Source: Gonium pectorale
Taxonomy: Eukaryota; Chlorophyta; Chlorophyceae; Chlamydomonadales; Volvocaceae
DNA length: 64,000 nt
Direction: 5' to 3'
NCBI GenBank assembly: GCA_001584585.1
Contig: LSYV01000019.1
Span: 756,809-820,808, forward strand
How positions within the stretch are numbered: the first letter of the stretch is position 1; each line of letters begins with the position of its first letter. Positions 1 to 10,554 of the stretch are shown here, in pieces. The notes beneath the pieces are model-generated. The model made no database searches. It saw only the letters and a list, made by a program, of their open reading frames with translations, and was not told the origin of the DNA. Position numbers and translations under genes: made by a program.

Positions 1-3000
1 CGGACCCGCAGCGCTCCTGCCGGGCCGCCTCCAGCAGCGTCTGCAGCTGCAGCCAGTCGCTCGCCGCCGCGGCCTGGAGGACGAGGGAGGCGGACGGCGG
101 AGGGCGCGGGTGGGGGTAACGCAGAGGGCGGTGATGAACGGCGGACGGCGAAGGGCCGGCGGCACGGCCCGCACGAACGGACGCGGAGTGCGCGCGCCGA
201 CACACCGAGCAGCGGACCGACCAAGCGGCAGCGGCATGGCAGGTCCCGCCCAGCGGCACCAGCGTCGGGTGGGCGGCGACGTGCACCTCAATGCCCACCA
301 ACGCCAAAACGCCCATCCAGGGTTCTCGATCGTCTTCAGGCACGGCGAACAGTGGACTAGAGAGGCCCACCCTCCACCCTAGAGCGCACAGCGCGCAGCA
401 AGCGGCGCGCAGCAGTCACGCATCTCAATGGCCAGCCGCGGGCGCCGCCGCCCCACCTCTGCCAGCAGCGCTTGCCGCACTCGCTCCCCCGCCGGCATCG
501 CATCCTCCGCCTTCGCCTCCACTTTCTGCCCGCGCCGTTGCGACTGCCTGCATCCCGGCGGCTGCGTTCCCCCATGCCCGCCGCTGGCACCCGCTGGCGC
601 GGTCGCCCCTTCGTCTGCGCTGGCGGCCGATGTCGCCTGTACGACCGGCGGCTGCAGCACAATGTCCCGCAGGTACAGTTCGTACGATCGCTGCTCTTCC
701 ACGCGCTTTAGGAAGACGGCATCCGCCACGTCGGCGTCCGGGCCCCCGGCCAGTTGCCCCGGCGGCGGTGGCGCCGCCGCCACGCGAATCCCCTGCGCCG
801 CCGCCACGCGAAGCCCCTGCGCCGCCGGCGCCGGCGCCACGCCGCCCAGCAGCCGCCAGTCTTCGTCGCTGGGCGGCGAGGCAACCTGCGGCGCTCAGGG
901 CATGAACACGAGGTGAGGTACAGAAGGCGTGTGCTGGCGACGCGGCATGCTGGAGCACGGGGCAGGCAGCGCGGAAGAGAGGGTGCGGTCGGGCAGCCCC
1001 AAGAGGACCCCCACCCAAATAAAACATCGGAATCCAGTTATGGCCACCTTCAGCAGAGCCCTCTGCACCAATTTCCTGGTAGCGCCGGTGCGAATGAGCC
1101 CCATGCGCGCATGGAGTGAAGGCGATTGCCGGTTTGTCGCGCTTCTTGCCGCGCATGTCGTACGACATTTGGCCGTGACAGGCAAGTTGCCTCGTCTCTC
1201 GCGCCGCTGGCCCTAGCTCTACTGTACCGACCACTGTATCGACCGGTCGGAGCGGGCGGGGCGGCCTCCTGCCACGCGCGCATGGCCGGGTCAGCTCCCC
1301 CCACAGCGCTTCCCCTTCTTCCTCTTCTTACACCCCACACCCCACACCCTACACCCCACACCCCACACCCCAGACGAACTAGGGCGAAGGGATCAGGGTG
1401 CCCCCGCCGGCCTCACCTCTCGCCGCGGCGCTTCAGCCGCCGCGGCCCGCGCCAGCAGGCGCGCCGTCACGGGCGGCTCGGCGAACAGCTCCAGCGGCTG
1501 CCGCGCCGGGTCGGGCAGCGGTGGCGGCGGCAGCGGCGCCCCCGGCTCCACGGCGGCCGTCGCGGCGGCCACCGCGGCCTCCTCCGGCCGCCCCAGCAGC
1601 TCGCGCTCCACATACGACAGCTGCGGGGGAGGGGGGCAAAACAAAGCCACCCACACCGCCCCTCTGTGGTTGCACGCGATGTAAAGTTCGACGCTCCACA
1701 AAGTTGTCTCGCGGCCGTATCGAACGGCCATAACGGCCAGTGAATCCCTCCCACGGAGGCTGCTGACAGGCGGCAGCGCTCCCATTGACTACCGTACGAC
1801 GGCCCCCCACCGCCGTTCGGAATGGGCACGCCGTCTGCGACACCCACCTCCTGCTCCCCTCGCGCCACCGCAGCCCCACCGCCCCACGCACCACTTGCGC
1901 CAGCCTCTCTACCAGCGGGTCAGGCCCGCCCCTCCCGTCGCCACCATTGCCGGCGCCCATCCGAGCGCTGGCGGTCGCCTTCATGCCGCCCCGCTGAGCT
2001 CCCGCCGACACCGAAGCCGTGGCTGTCGCCGCAGCCGCCGAATCAGCGGCAGCGGGTCCGTCTGCTGCCCGGGGGCGGAGGCCTGCCAAAGCCCCGCCGC
2101 GCGGGTCGGCCCGCTCCTCCGCCTCCGCCTCCTCCTGCGCCCCGCCCTCGTCCACATCGCTGCCCGTCATCACGTCTCCGAGGCCCTCCAGGTCAACACC
2201 CAGAGCCGCTGCCACGTCCACTTGCCCGCTGCCCACAGGCAGCCCACTGCCGCCCGTCCGGCTCCGGCCGGCGTTGGAGGAGGTCCGCCCGCCCGGTACC
2301 TGGCCTGGGCCAGCGGGGTGCTCGTTGCGGCCGGCGCCAGCGCCCGGGTGGGCAGCGTCCAGGCGGGCAGCGGCGGCGCTGGCGGCGGCCGGTGCGGCGG
2401 TAACCCCCCTCACGGCATCGAGCGCACTGCCGTGAAGCCGCCCTGCAGCGTCGGGCGTCGAACCGGGCGGCGAGGAGGCTGCAGGCGCCGCTGCCCCGGC
2501 CCCGTCACCAGGTGGGGTGGGCGGCGCGTCGATGCCGGCCGAGGCAGCGGCCTCACCGGCGGTGAGGTTGGCGGCAGCGTCGGGCTGGCCGAGGGCCGCT
2601 GCGCGGTCGTCGTCGTCAGCACTGCCGTCGCCGTCAGCAACGGCAGCCTTGCCGCTGCCGCTTCCAAGGTCACGGCTGAGGCGCAGCCCAGCTGCCGCCT
2701 CGGTCCCCGGCCGCTGTGCCCTGCCGCGCGCCAGCCGCGACAGAAGCCCGCCGCCCCGCCCGCCTGCGCCGCTGCCGCCACGTCTAGGAACCGGGGCCTG
2801 AGAGCTGGCGTCCGACCCATGCTCCGCGCCCTCGGGTACGCCCCTCCGTTCGGTCGCACATTGGTCGACCTTGTCCAACGCGTCGCCCCCTCCCCCGACC
2901 CCAGAGCCGCCGTCTCCGTGCCCCAGACGCGCGTCTGAGAAGGGTCCGCGCTCGTCACCGTCAAAGTTCGGTTTCCGGGGCCTGCCGCGCCGTGCGCCCC

Positions 3001-3256
3001 GGGCCGCGCTTTCGGAGCCGCCGCCGCTGCCGCTCGCAGCGCGCACTCGCGTCGCAGGTCGGCCTGACGTGGTGCATCGTGTAACGGTGCATCCGCTGGA
3101 CAGCTCGCGCAGGGGTCTGCATGATAGAAGGGCGGGTGATGGGTGTTTCAGGTGTGCTTGCGTGGGGTTCGACGAATGCGGAGGGTCTTGGTCGGCGGAC
3201 TGGTCGATGCGCACCCACCTGAATCTTAGCTGCCTCCTTTCGACGCTTATCCGCAT
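1..3256 (-). CDS. Ala/Gly-rich protein of unknown function (3' end cut by window edge)
   Basis: I do not recognise the family. Four exons can be joined on the minus strand: 3256-1895, 1620-1417, 885-457 and 73-1 (continuing outside the window). All join in phase 0 with GT donors and CAG acceptors. The first exon stays open for over 450 codons with Ala, Gly, Asp and Ser low complexity. The more structured part begins at its end (DPLVERLAQ) and runs into LSYVERELLGRPEE. Exon 3 has a charged helical stretch with FLKRVEEQRSYELYLRDIVL, and the last exon reads SDWLQLQTLLEAARQE. The start is uncertain: the ATG at 3256 is the second in frame after 3268, and the basic, Ser/Pro-rich N-terminus could be an organelle leader. 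An intron at 886-1416 holds a CACACCC tandem repeat. The strand choice rests on splice phasing and on opposite-strand readings being Arg-rich shadows. Confidence 0.55.
1331..1372. repeat. CACACCC heptamer tandem repeat
   Basis: About six near-identical 7-base units (CACACCC with one CCCTACA variant) lie inside the intron between exons 2 and 3 of the first minus-strand gene. They do not match known green-algal telomere units (TTTAGGG or TTTTAGGG types), so this is read as a minisatellite. Confidence 0.8.
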
Positions 3257-4692
3257 GGCCGCCACCATATCAGCCTGGCCAACCAGTTACTACGCGACCG
3301 GGCACAGCCAGCCTAAGCGATCCATCGTAAAACTCGCCACTCGTGTAATAGCAACATGGCTCAAAGACCGAGCACATCATGGCGCAGACTCGGGGAGAAG
3401 GATCCAACCACAACCGACTCGTAGTCAAGTCAACTCTGCTGGGCTCGGCTCGGGTGTGGCCGCGCGGCATGCAGTAAACGTTTTAAGACCCAAGTGCTAT
3501 GGTTCCAGGAGCACGTGGCGCCTGCATCGCCTTGGCCACATGCCATCGGCGCGGCCAAGGGGCGAAGGAATGAAGGTGCATGTGCTAGGTGGGGAAGTCA
3601 TCGCATCGCATGTTGGTGGCGTTCAACGGTGGAATAATAAACTCCCTTCGTAATAAGCCCGAACGCTGCCCGAACCCCCCTCCTCCGCCTCACCCCACCA
3701 TCCTGCACTCTTCCTCCGTGGGCACGTAGGAAGCTGTCGCTTTTCGAACGTCGCCTGTCCTATACAAGTGCTGCATTGGCAATAAGACCGCTAGGAACCT
3801 TTTTGAGCTCTGTTTGTGGATAAGACTCGGCACCCCACTCGAGCGTGGGAACATATGTAAAGGCCGCGTTGAACACCCCATCTGTGCCGCCTTCGATGCA
3901 CTGCTCAGGGTCTGGGCCTGTCCGACTGTGCACAGATGGTGGAGGGCGCCCTTTCCTGTTCCTGCCATCCCTCGGCACTACGCGGCGTTTCCCAACCCAG
4001 GCATTCGCATGACAGAAACCCGCGCCATGCTACCGTATCTGTCGCCAGCATTGCAATTCGTGCACCGGCACCACACATTACCAACGGGCAATCGCCTGGT
4101 CCGTTCGAGCTACTCCCTAGCCAGGCCTGTATCTGACAAAGCCTGACATGCCCGCAGCCCAAGAATGGCCGCAACCAAAGCCACAGGGCAGCCTAAAGGC
4201 TGACACCCCGGTCGCCATGCGTCAGCGTCAGTGACGAGCGTAAACGAAGCCCGCGAAAGATCAAGCAGTCCCTCAAGGACAACAAACATGATTCCGTTAT
4301 CTGGTGCTACTGGTGCTCAAGTGCCTCGCAGGCTCAAGATGGCCACACATCACGCATACCCTTACTCAGCGGCTAGCAGACAAGCTGCAACCGGGGCCGA
4401 TGCGCGCCGACGGTTGACCAATCAAAGGTGCAGCGTGTTTGTCGTCACCACAATCCTGACCAACACCACCTGGTTCCTACCCCATCCAACCCCACGCTGG
4501 TGCCACCCTTATCCGTGATGTTGCCAGCCAGCCAGGCTAGCCATATTGCCGACCAGCAGAGCAGGCAGACGGAATCCCGGCCGCCAATAGCTTGTCGCTG
4601 TACCGGATGTTTAGGCTGCGTTGCCGTCAGCCCATCACGCCCACCCAACAATGCACGATACAACTGCGCGCGCGTGTCCAGCTCACGACCTC
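3257..4692. other. Intergenic, no gene recognised
   Basis: This stretch lies between two minus-strand genes, upstream of the first and downstream of the second. Reading frames here are short and of mixed composition, without splice-consistent continuation or a recognisable motif. No tRNA, repeat array or conserved signal was seen. Confidence 0.6.
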
Positions 4693-6087
4693 CTACACCG
4701 CCGCCGGAGCTCCACCCTCCCCGCCGCCCACGCCGCTGCCCTCTTCTGCAGCAATTGGCTCAGGCCCCGGCTGCACCTCTGCCCCTCCCTCCCCACCATC
4801 GCTAGCCTGCCACTCCACCGCGCCGCCCTCGCCATCGAACACCTCCATCACGCCGCCCCCGGCAGCTGCGCCTCCGCCGGCGCCGAAGGGCCCCTCGTAG
4901 TCCACCGGGTCGCCCTCCCGCACGCCGGCGCTCTGCATCTTGTCCAGGACCGCCAGCGCCTCGCCGCGGATGGCTTCCAGCCTGTGCAGCGCCGGCTGCA
5001 CCTTGAGCAGCGCAGCCTCGCCGTCCATCGCGACCTGCTCCTCCAGCTGCACCACCATGCTCTGCAGGGTGGCGAGGAAGCGCCCGGGCCGGACGAAGTC
5101 GGGCTGGTTGGCGTGGAAGGCCGTCTGCGGCTTCTGGCGCGGCGCGGCGCCGTCCCAGTCGCTCTCGAAGGCGCGCGTGAGCAGCGCGACGCGCCGGAGT
5201 GGCTCGCCGACGGGGACGAGCTCCTTGAGAAATGCGGCACAGCGCTGCGGCACGTTGGATCGCACCGGCTCCCGGGGGGCCGCGTCGATGCTCGTGAAGC
5301 GGACCTCCTCGCGCAGCAGGCGCAGCTCCTCCCGGACAAGCACGAGGCGGGCCAACAGTCGGCGGTCTAGCACCTGCGGCTGCTCCTCCATCTCGTCGAT
5401 GAACTTGCTGGCCGTGGCGCTCAGGGTGTCCACCTCAGCGGCTGGCACGTCGCCGAGGTTGTTGGGCAGGTCGCTGGCGCCCCCCGCGAGTGCTGCACGG
5501 AGCACCGCGAGTCGGGCGTCCTTGTCGGCGTGCCGGAGGGCCATGTCGAGCACCTGCGCCGCGGCCGGCATGCGGCTTGACACCTGGCGCAACACCTCGG
5601 CGCGAATGGTGGTGAGCATGGTGGCCAGCTGCGCGTCGCCGCGCCGCTCGGAGGCTGCGATGAAGCCACCGAGCGCAGTGAGAAAGTTGGCGTCGAGGAA
5701 CTCCAGGCGCCGCATCACGGCCGTGCGCACGGCATGTAGCTCCGTCTGATCGGGGCGATCGTCCTGGATGTAGGCGACGGCCTCCGAGATGAACATCTCG
5801 CGCGTGACCTCGTCCACGATCTCCCCCACCATCCGCGCCGCGCGGTCAACGTTCGCCTCGATCTCGGCGCGCTTCTGCGCCGGGTTAGGCAGGCCGTCGT
5901 CGATGCCGGCACCACCAGGTGCAGCCGCCCTTGCAGCGACGTGCGGCGAGCATGGCTGTCGGCCGGCGCACCGCGATGGGCGGCGGGATGGCGGTACTGC
6001 CGGAACTGTCCAGGTCAATTGCACTTGAGAATGTTCACAGACACGTTGTGGGTGCCGGCACGGCGGATACAGCGTGCCGAGGTACAT
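4693..6087 (-). CDS. Conserved plastid-type protein, intronless, resembles plant At4g37920-like family
   Basis: One uninterrupted frame of 464 codons from the ATG at 6087 to TAG at 4693. The first ~60 residues are rich in Arg, Ser and Pro (for example VPPSRRPSRC) with few acids, as in a chloroplast transit peptide. The mature part starts near AAAPGGAGIDDGLPNPAQKR and is largely helical: MVGEIVDEVTREMFISEAVA, RRLEFLDANFLTALGGFI, ATMLTTIRAEVLRQVSSRMP and RRLLARLVLVREELRLLREE. The C-terminus turns into a Gly/Glu-rich tail. The helical body and plastid leader suggest the green-lineage family typified by Arabidopsis At4g37920. That assignment is from memory of the family, not from an alignment, and its function is unknown. 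The frame is open further upstream to 6222, but the added residues look less like a leader. It is divergent from the next gene, 137 bases away. Confidence 0.75.
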   Translation of the reverse strand: MYLGTLYPPCRHPQRVCEHSQVQLTWTVPAVPPSRRPSRCAGRQPCSPHVAARAAAPGGAGIDDGLPNPAQKRAEIEANVDRAARMVGEIVDEVTREMFISEAVAYIQDDRPDQTELHAVRTAVMRRLEFLDANFLTALGGFIAASERRGDAQLATMLTTIRAEVLRQVSSRMPAAAQVLDMALRHADKDARLAVLRAALAGGASDLPNNLGDVPAAEVDTLSATASKFIDEMEEQPQVLDRRLLARLVLVREELRLLREEVRFTSIDAAPREPVRSNVPQRCAAFLKELVPVGEPLRRVALLTRAFESDWDGAAPRQKPQTAFHANQPDFVRPGRFLATLQSMVVQLEEQVAMDGEAALLKVQPALHRLEAIRGEALAVLDKMQSAGVREGDPVDYEGPFGAGGGAAAGGGVMEVFDGEGGAVEWQASDGGEGGAEVQPGPEPIAAEEGSGVGGGEGGAPAAV

Positions 6088-6224
6088 TTTGGTCGCGGAG
6101 TTGTTTAGGACGAGTCCGTGAGTCCAACAAGCATATGCAATTGCACTAAGTATAACGTAGAAGCAAACGCTCAACCTGCTCCAATGAAGTGCCCGCCGGA
6201 GCTCCCGAAACCAAGCCCTCATTC
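6088..6224. promoter_or_regulatory. Short bidirectional intergenic region between divergent genes
   Basis: Only 137 bases separate the start codon of the minus-strand plastid-type gene (6087) from the start codon of the plus-strand small gene (6225). Both promoters and both 5' leaders must fit here or overlap the genes. No clear TATA box was identified. Confidence 0.5.
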
Positions 6225-6836
6225 ATGAGCAATTCTGCGCCGGACCGCCTGGCAGCTAATAAGGCGGTGGTGGGCGAGGCGATAGCGTGCTGTATCAATA
6301 CAGCGCTCAAGCTGCCAGACCTCATCGCGAGGGACCAGGGCGCGCAGGTGCTTGCCCCACGAGGCCCCCACGGCGGCAGGGTTGCATGAACTCGGGTACA
6401 ATAGCTGTCCAACAGAAGGGCGCAGCACGCTCCCCTAAACCCAACCCCGCGCAGCCACCACCTCCCGCCCGCTCCACTCCGCGCTGCCAGTGCCATTACC
6501 TGCCACCAACCTCCCTCACCTCAACCCTCGCCCTATCTCATCACGCCCCGCCCCGCTTAAATCCCTCTGCCACGCGCGCAGTTGACGGAGCTGTCCAGCC
6601 AGCTGGTGTCTCGCGAGCAACTCATCACAGCCACCTGCAGCTGCGTCACCCGGCAGCTGCCGGCTGCGGTGGACGTCTACGGGGCCTCCCTAGACGCCGT
6701 TGCGCGGCCCGTAGGCGGACTCCTGGCCGCTTCGGCCCGCTTGGAGGCAGTGCTCGCATCGGCGGAGTCGCGTGGGGCGACGCGTCCGGAGGGGTCCGAG
6801 CCCCTGCAGGAGGAGCCTCTGCAGCCTCCCTCCTGA
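6225..6836 (+). CDS. Small helical protein of 125 residues, function unknown
   Basis: Two exons, 6225-6347 and 6582-6836, join in phase 0 across an intron with a CAG/GTGC donor and a polypyrimidine-rich GCGCAG acceptor. The product is 125 residues. It begins MSNSAPDRLAANKAVVGEAI and continues through INTALKLPDLIARDQGAQ into exon 2 (LTELSSQLVSREQL), then a helical stretch to LLAASARLEAVLASAE and an acidic, Pro-rich tail. The size and all-helical pattern recall small subunits of trafficking or transcription complexes (BORC, BLOC-1 or Mediator type), but I cannot assign one. It has no transit peptide or membrane segment. It is transcribed away from the plastid-type gene at 4693-6087. Confidence 0.5.
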
Positions 6837-7086
6837 GGAGGCCCCCGCCTCCGCCGGTGCCCAAGACGGCACAACACCATCCAGCACAGACCTAGTCCGG
6901 CCTGCGGGCCGCCGCGGGAAATACAGTTGGCAACGTTGTATGCCCCTGGCCGCTCGGTCCCCGGCTGTGCCTCGTTTGCGGGGGTGCTAGCAGCCGGCAA
7001 GCAAGCCCACTGCAGAGTCTGCACCGGCGGCAAGCCGGCGGTGCTGACATCGCTGACCATAGTACGGCGTTTCGGCATCGTGGCTC

Positions 7087-9128
7087 ATGGCAGCTAACGA
7101 GGACACTGGGGCCACCCAGCTACTCGCGTCGCAGTGCCGCCACGCCGCAGCCGGCGCGGCCGCTGCGCGAGGCGAAATGGGTAGTGGGGAGGCGGCCGCG
7201 AGGCCGGGCGACGGGCAAGCGACTGCCGCAGGCCTACCGCCGCACTCGGCCGCCGGGGAGGCCACCCACACCGGCATGGGGCCGGCCGCAGCAGCTACCG
7301 CCGATGCGATGGACGTTTCTGCGCTGCGTGAGGAAGCTCTGAAGCTAATGGCCGCCGACGACTGGCGATCCTGCGCTGCGCTGCTCGAAGATGCGCTGTT
7401 TGAGGCAGGCGCCCGGGCGGGGCCTGGAGCCGGCGGTGATCAGGAGCTGCGCCTGCATAAGGCGGCGGGCCGGGGCGGCGCGCGCGGGCCTCTGCCGCAG
7501 CGCAGCAAGGTGCAGCGCGCCTGCGTGGGTGCAGCACCGGGGCATGGGACGCGGTGCATGGGGCTGCGCTGGGTGTGAGGGGGGCCGGCGGAGGATGTCG
7601 GCTGCTTGGCTATTGACCACGCTTGCAGAGGGTCGGTGCCGCGCGTCCCCCCTTAGTGGGGCGACGTAGTGAGGAGGAACCAGGCATGGCCAGAGGTTGG
7701 CATGCAGCAGTGCTGGCTGCGCATGCGAGCAGCGAGCAGGGTGGACTTGGCCCCTCGCTGGTTGGGTCGCCTGGAGGAGAGGCTTAGGTAATGCACAACT
7801 CTCCCCGTGCGTGTACAGGGCGCTGCGCCCCACACTGAGGATTGGTTTACCCGCGTCGCTGACACTGATCCTCGATTTGCAGGTATTGCTCCAACTTCTG
7901 GTGGTGGCAAAACTGAGTTTTATCGATGGCATCCAGCCCGGGGCTCCTATGGCCTGCCACCGCGCCGGCTCAGCCCGTTGCGGCGCCTCCTTGGCCGACA
8001 GCGACGACGACAGTCCTGAGGCCGCCGCCGCCACAGCCGCTGAGCTGCTCGCCTGGGCAGCTCAGCGCCTGTCGGAGCCGCTTCCGCCGCGGTTCACTGA
8101 TGGCGAGGCTGCCGGCGGCGCCTCTTATGCCGCACAGGCAGCGGCCTCGTCCGAGGCGGCGGCGGCGCGCGTGGGCGCCGCCGGCGGCAGCACGTGCGCG
8201 CCATCGCCGGCGCAGGCGGCGCCCCAGACCCGGCAGGAGGTCCGAACGTGGTTTCGGAGACTAGCGGCGCTCGTCCATCCGGACAAGTGCCGTACAATCG
8301 TGCCGGAGGCAGCGGCGGCGGCGGCTTTCCGTCGGCTGCAGACCGGGGTCGAGCAGCTGCTGATGCAGCTGCCCGGAGACCCCGAACCTTTTCCTGCTCG
8401 CGCGCACAAGAGGCGCCGAACCGGTCTCGATGGAGGTGACTGGAGCGGTGGCTTGGAGGCAGGTGGTGGCAGCGGCACGGATCAGGCGGACGGCGAATCT
8501 TGGTGGGCCGGCTGGGACGACGCCGCGCCGCCTGCACCCACCACGTGCCCCTCGGCACAGGACGACGAGCCTGCGCTCTGGCGGCTCTCTCTGCAGGTGG
8601 GTGCTTGGAATCGGTTACCAGCCCTTTGTGCGCAAGGCGCTTGGTTCACTTGGCGACAAAGCGAGTTCGGTGTCGCCGTTGACAGCCAGAGCGAGGAGGT
8701 GCGCTGGAGGACCCGGCCGCACGCCCGTGTTGCGACGGTGGCCTCCTGGCTCGCACCCAGCCCGTGCTTCCTGGCCCAGGCCTTGCCAGGTTCGCTGTTT
8801 TCTGGTTTCCTGCCCCTCCGGGCTGTCATGACTTTGTTTGCAAGGACCCCACGTATGGACTGTCGTCTCCCGTCCTGGCGGTGTCCAGGAGCTGCAAGCC
8901 GAGGTGGCGGCCCGGCAGGCTGCGGTGCTGCGGCCACCGCCGGGCAGCGACGCGGCGGCGATGGGGGCACACGCGCGGCAGCGCCGGCTGCGGGTGGTCC
9001 GCAGCGTGTTGGCGGAGCGGCTTGCGGCGACGGCGGCGGGAGCACCTGAGGCTGGAGCTGCAGCTGTCGGCGGCGGCGGTGCTGAGCGTGCTCGCTACTA
9101 CGGCCTGGCTGGTGGGGGCTTCCTATGA
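7087..9128 (+). CDS. J-domain (DnaJ-type) protein with central HPDK motif
   Basis: Three exons, 7087-7509, 7883-8596 and 8889-9128, join in phase 0 to give 458 residues. The N-terminal region is Ala/Gly-rich and then has a helix, MDVSALREEALKLMAADD. The J-domain core lies near residues 259-295: VRTWFRRLAALVHPDKC with the HPD tripeptide at about 273-275, followed by AFRRLQTGVEQLL as the third and fourth helices. A basic RAHKRRR stretch could be a nuclear signal. The last exon forms a coiled helix (ELQAEVAARQAAVL and RQRRLRVVRSVLAERLAA). J-domain proteins stimulate Hsp70 ATPase through HPD; the client is unknown. Known: the HPD function. Seen: the motif and splice phases. Uncertain: the first donor (7509) and whether the frame around 7883-7990 is fully coding. 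A TGTAA at about 9380 may be the poly(A) signal. Confidence 0.7.
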
Positions 9129-10554
9129 GGCGGCAGCGGTGCAGAATACTGGCCTGTTGGTGTCGCACACATACGGCATGCTTAGCCGAAAACATGAAAG
9201 CCGACTCTTTGGGTGCTCGGCCGCGTTTTCGTTCAGTAGAGGACGAAGAAACGTGCCTGGTACCCAGTCACGTTACCTGTGGTACCTGGTAACAGACTAC
9301 ATTTGAGAAACTGCTGTGCCGATGACGGCACCAAGCTGCACCTCGGGACAAGGAGAGCGTGCTGCCGGGAGAGTCAGTCCTCTGTAAGGAGTCGGGGCGT
9401 GCCTTGGAACGTGGATACAGGGGTAAGGGTGTCATATTGTCTACACCGTTACAGCGGTGCCAGCCCTTATGTCCGCACGCGTCGCCCACACGCTAGCTCA
9501 GCGGGGTAACACCGCGGCGAAGTGCCCTCCTGCATACCGGCGATTCGCTCGGGCATCTTCATGAGAGCCTTCAACTTCAGCCTTTGATTCCGCCGTCACG
9601 GCGCCGCCCACACACGAGTCGAGCGCTTGAATACCGTACACCTGCAGTACAACCTTGAGTCCTTCCACGCGACTCCAAAATTACGTCTCACCTATGTCCA
9701 TAGCATAGCACGTACACAGCTCACACCTGTTTGTTTTGTAAGCTACGGCAGAATCGCGGTCCGGATAGCTGCAGCGTTGAACGACGTGATGTTTGCAAGA
9801 GCATCGAGTCTCGCAAAGCAAGCTTCTGCTATAGCTGGATGTGGGCCTTGCCCCAGGCGGTGTATACCACGAGTCGTCCCTCTGGGGACCCCACGCCTCC
9901 GCATGTCCTTGACCCATCGCTCCCCGCTTGCAAGCGACAGTGCGAGCACAGCCGCACCCCCCGCCCAAACCTCCAACAGACCTCCAACTAGCAGTAAACA
10001 CCACACTGCAAACAGTGGCCGCAACTTGAGCGGCAATACGACGACGAGCCCCAACACGCACAGCGCCGGCCCATCAGTCACTGCGGCACGCCGGCTCATC
10101 AGCCCGTCTGCCGCACTTTATACACAAAACACATGCGGATGCGGCCCCCGCCTAATGCTTGCATGGAAGGACTTGCGCGCCTGCACGCCGACAGCTCTGC
10201 CTTTGGGCGCCCGATCGGATGCACGGAAGTCATCCCACCCGCCAGCGAGCCCTCCCGCTCCCGCACCCCCCCAACGCGCATTCCAATGCACGGCGGGTGA
10301 AGCCCCGCTCGGCACCGCGCCAGCCGGCCACCCCACGTCGGCCGCCGCCCCGGAAGCACGCATCGCCTCCTGCGGCCCGACCGCCCGTCAAGGAAAGTAT
10401 GCACAAGCCGCCAGAGCCGCGGTGGCGAACCCCCTCCCCGCAACCGCAAACCCGGCATTCTATCGACAACGGCAACCGTCGCCAACGGTCGCCAACGCAC
10501 GCCGGCAACGGCCATGGGTGCAATGCATGCCCGCCTAGCCCCGCCGCGCGCCGC
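9129..10554. other. Intergenic between convergent genes
   Basis: The J-domain gene and the GTP cyclohydrolase II gene converge here. A TGTAA motif near 9380 fits the 3' end of the plus-strand gene. The long open frames in this stretch are compositionally weak and have no recognisable motif or splice logic. Nothing else was seen. Confidence 0.55.

Noticed and set aside
1331..1372. CACACCC repeat as an interstitial telomere
   Set aside because: The unit differs from plant and chlorophyte telomere repeats (TTTAGGG, TTTTAGGG) in any register; it is better read as an intronic minisatellite.
1433..1894. Continuation of the large minus-strand frame of the first gene past 1895
   Set aside because: The frame stays open by composition, but a phase-0 donor at 1894 joins cleanly to LSYVERELLG, while the read-through sequence loses the family-like character.
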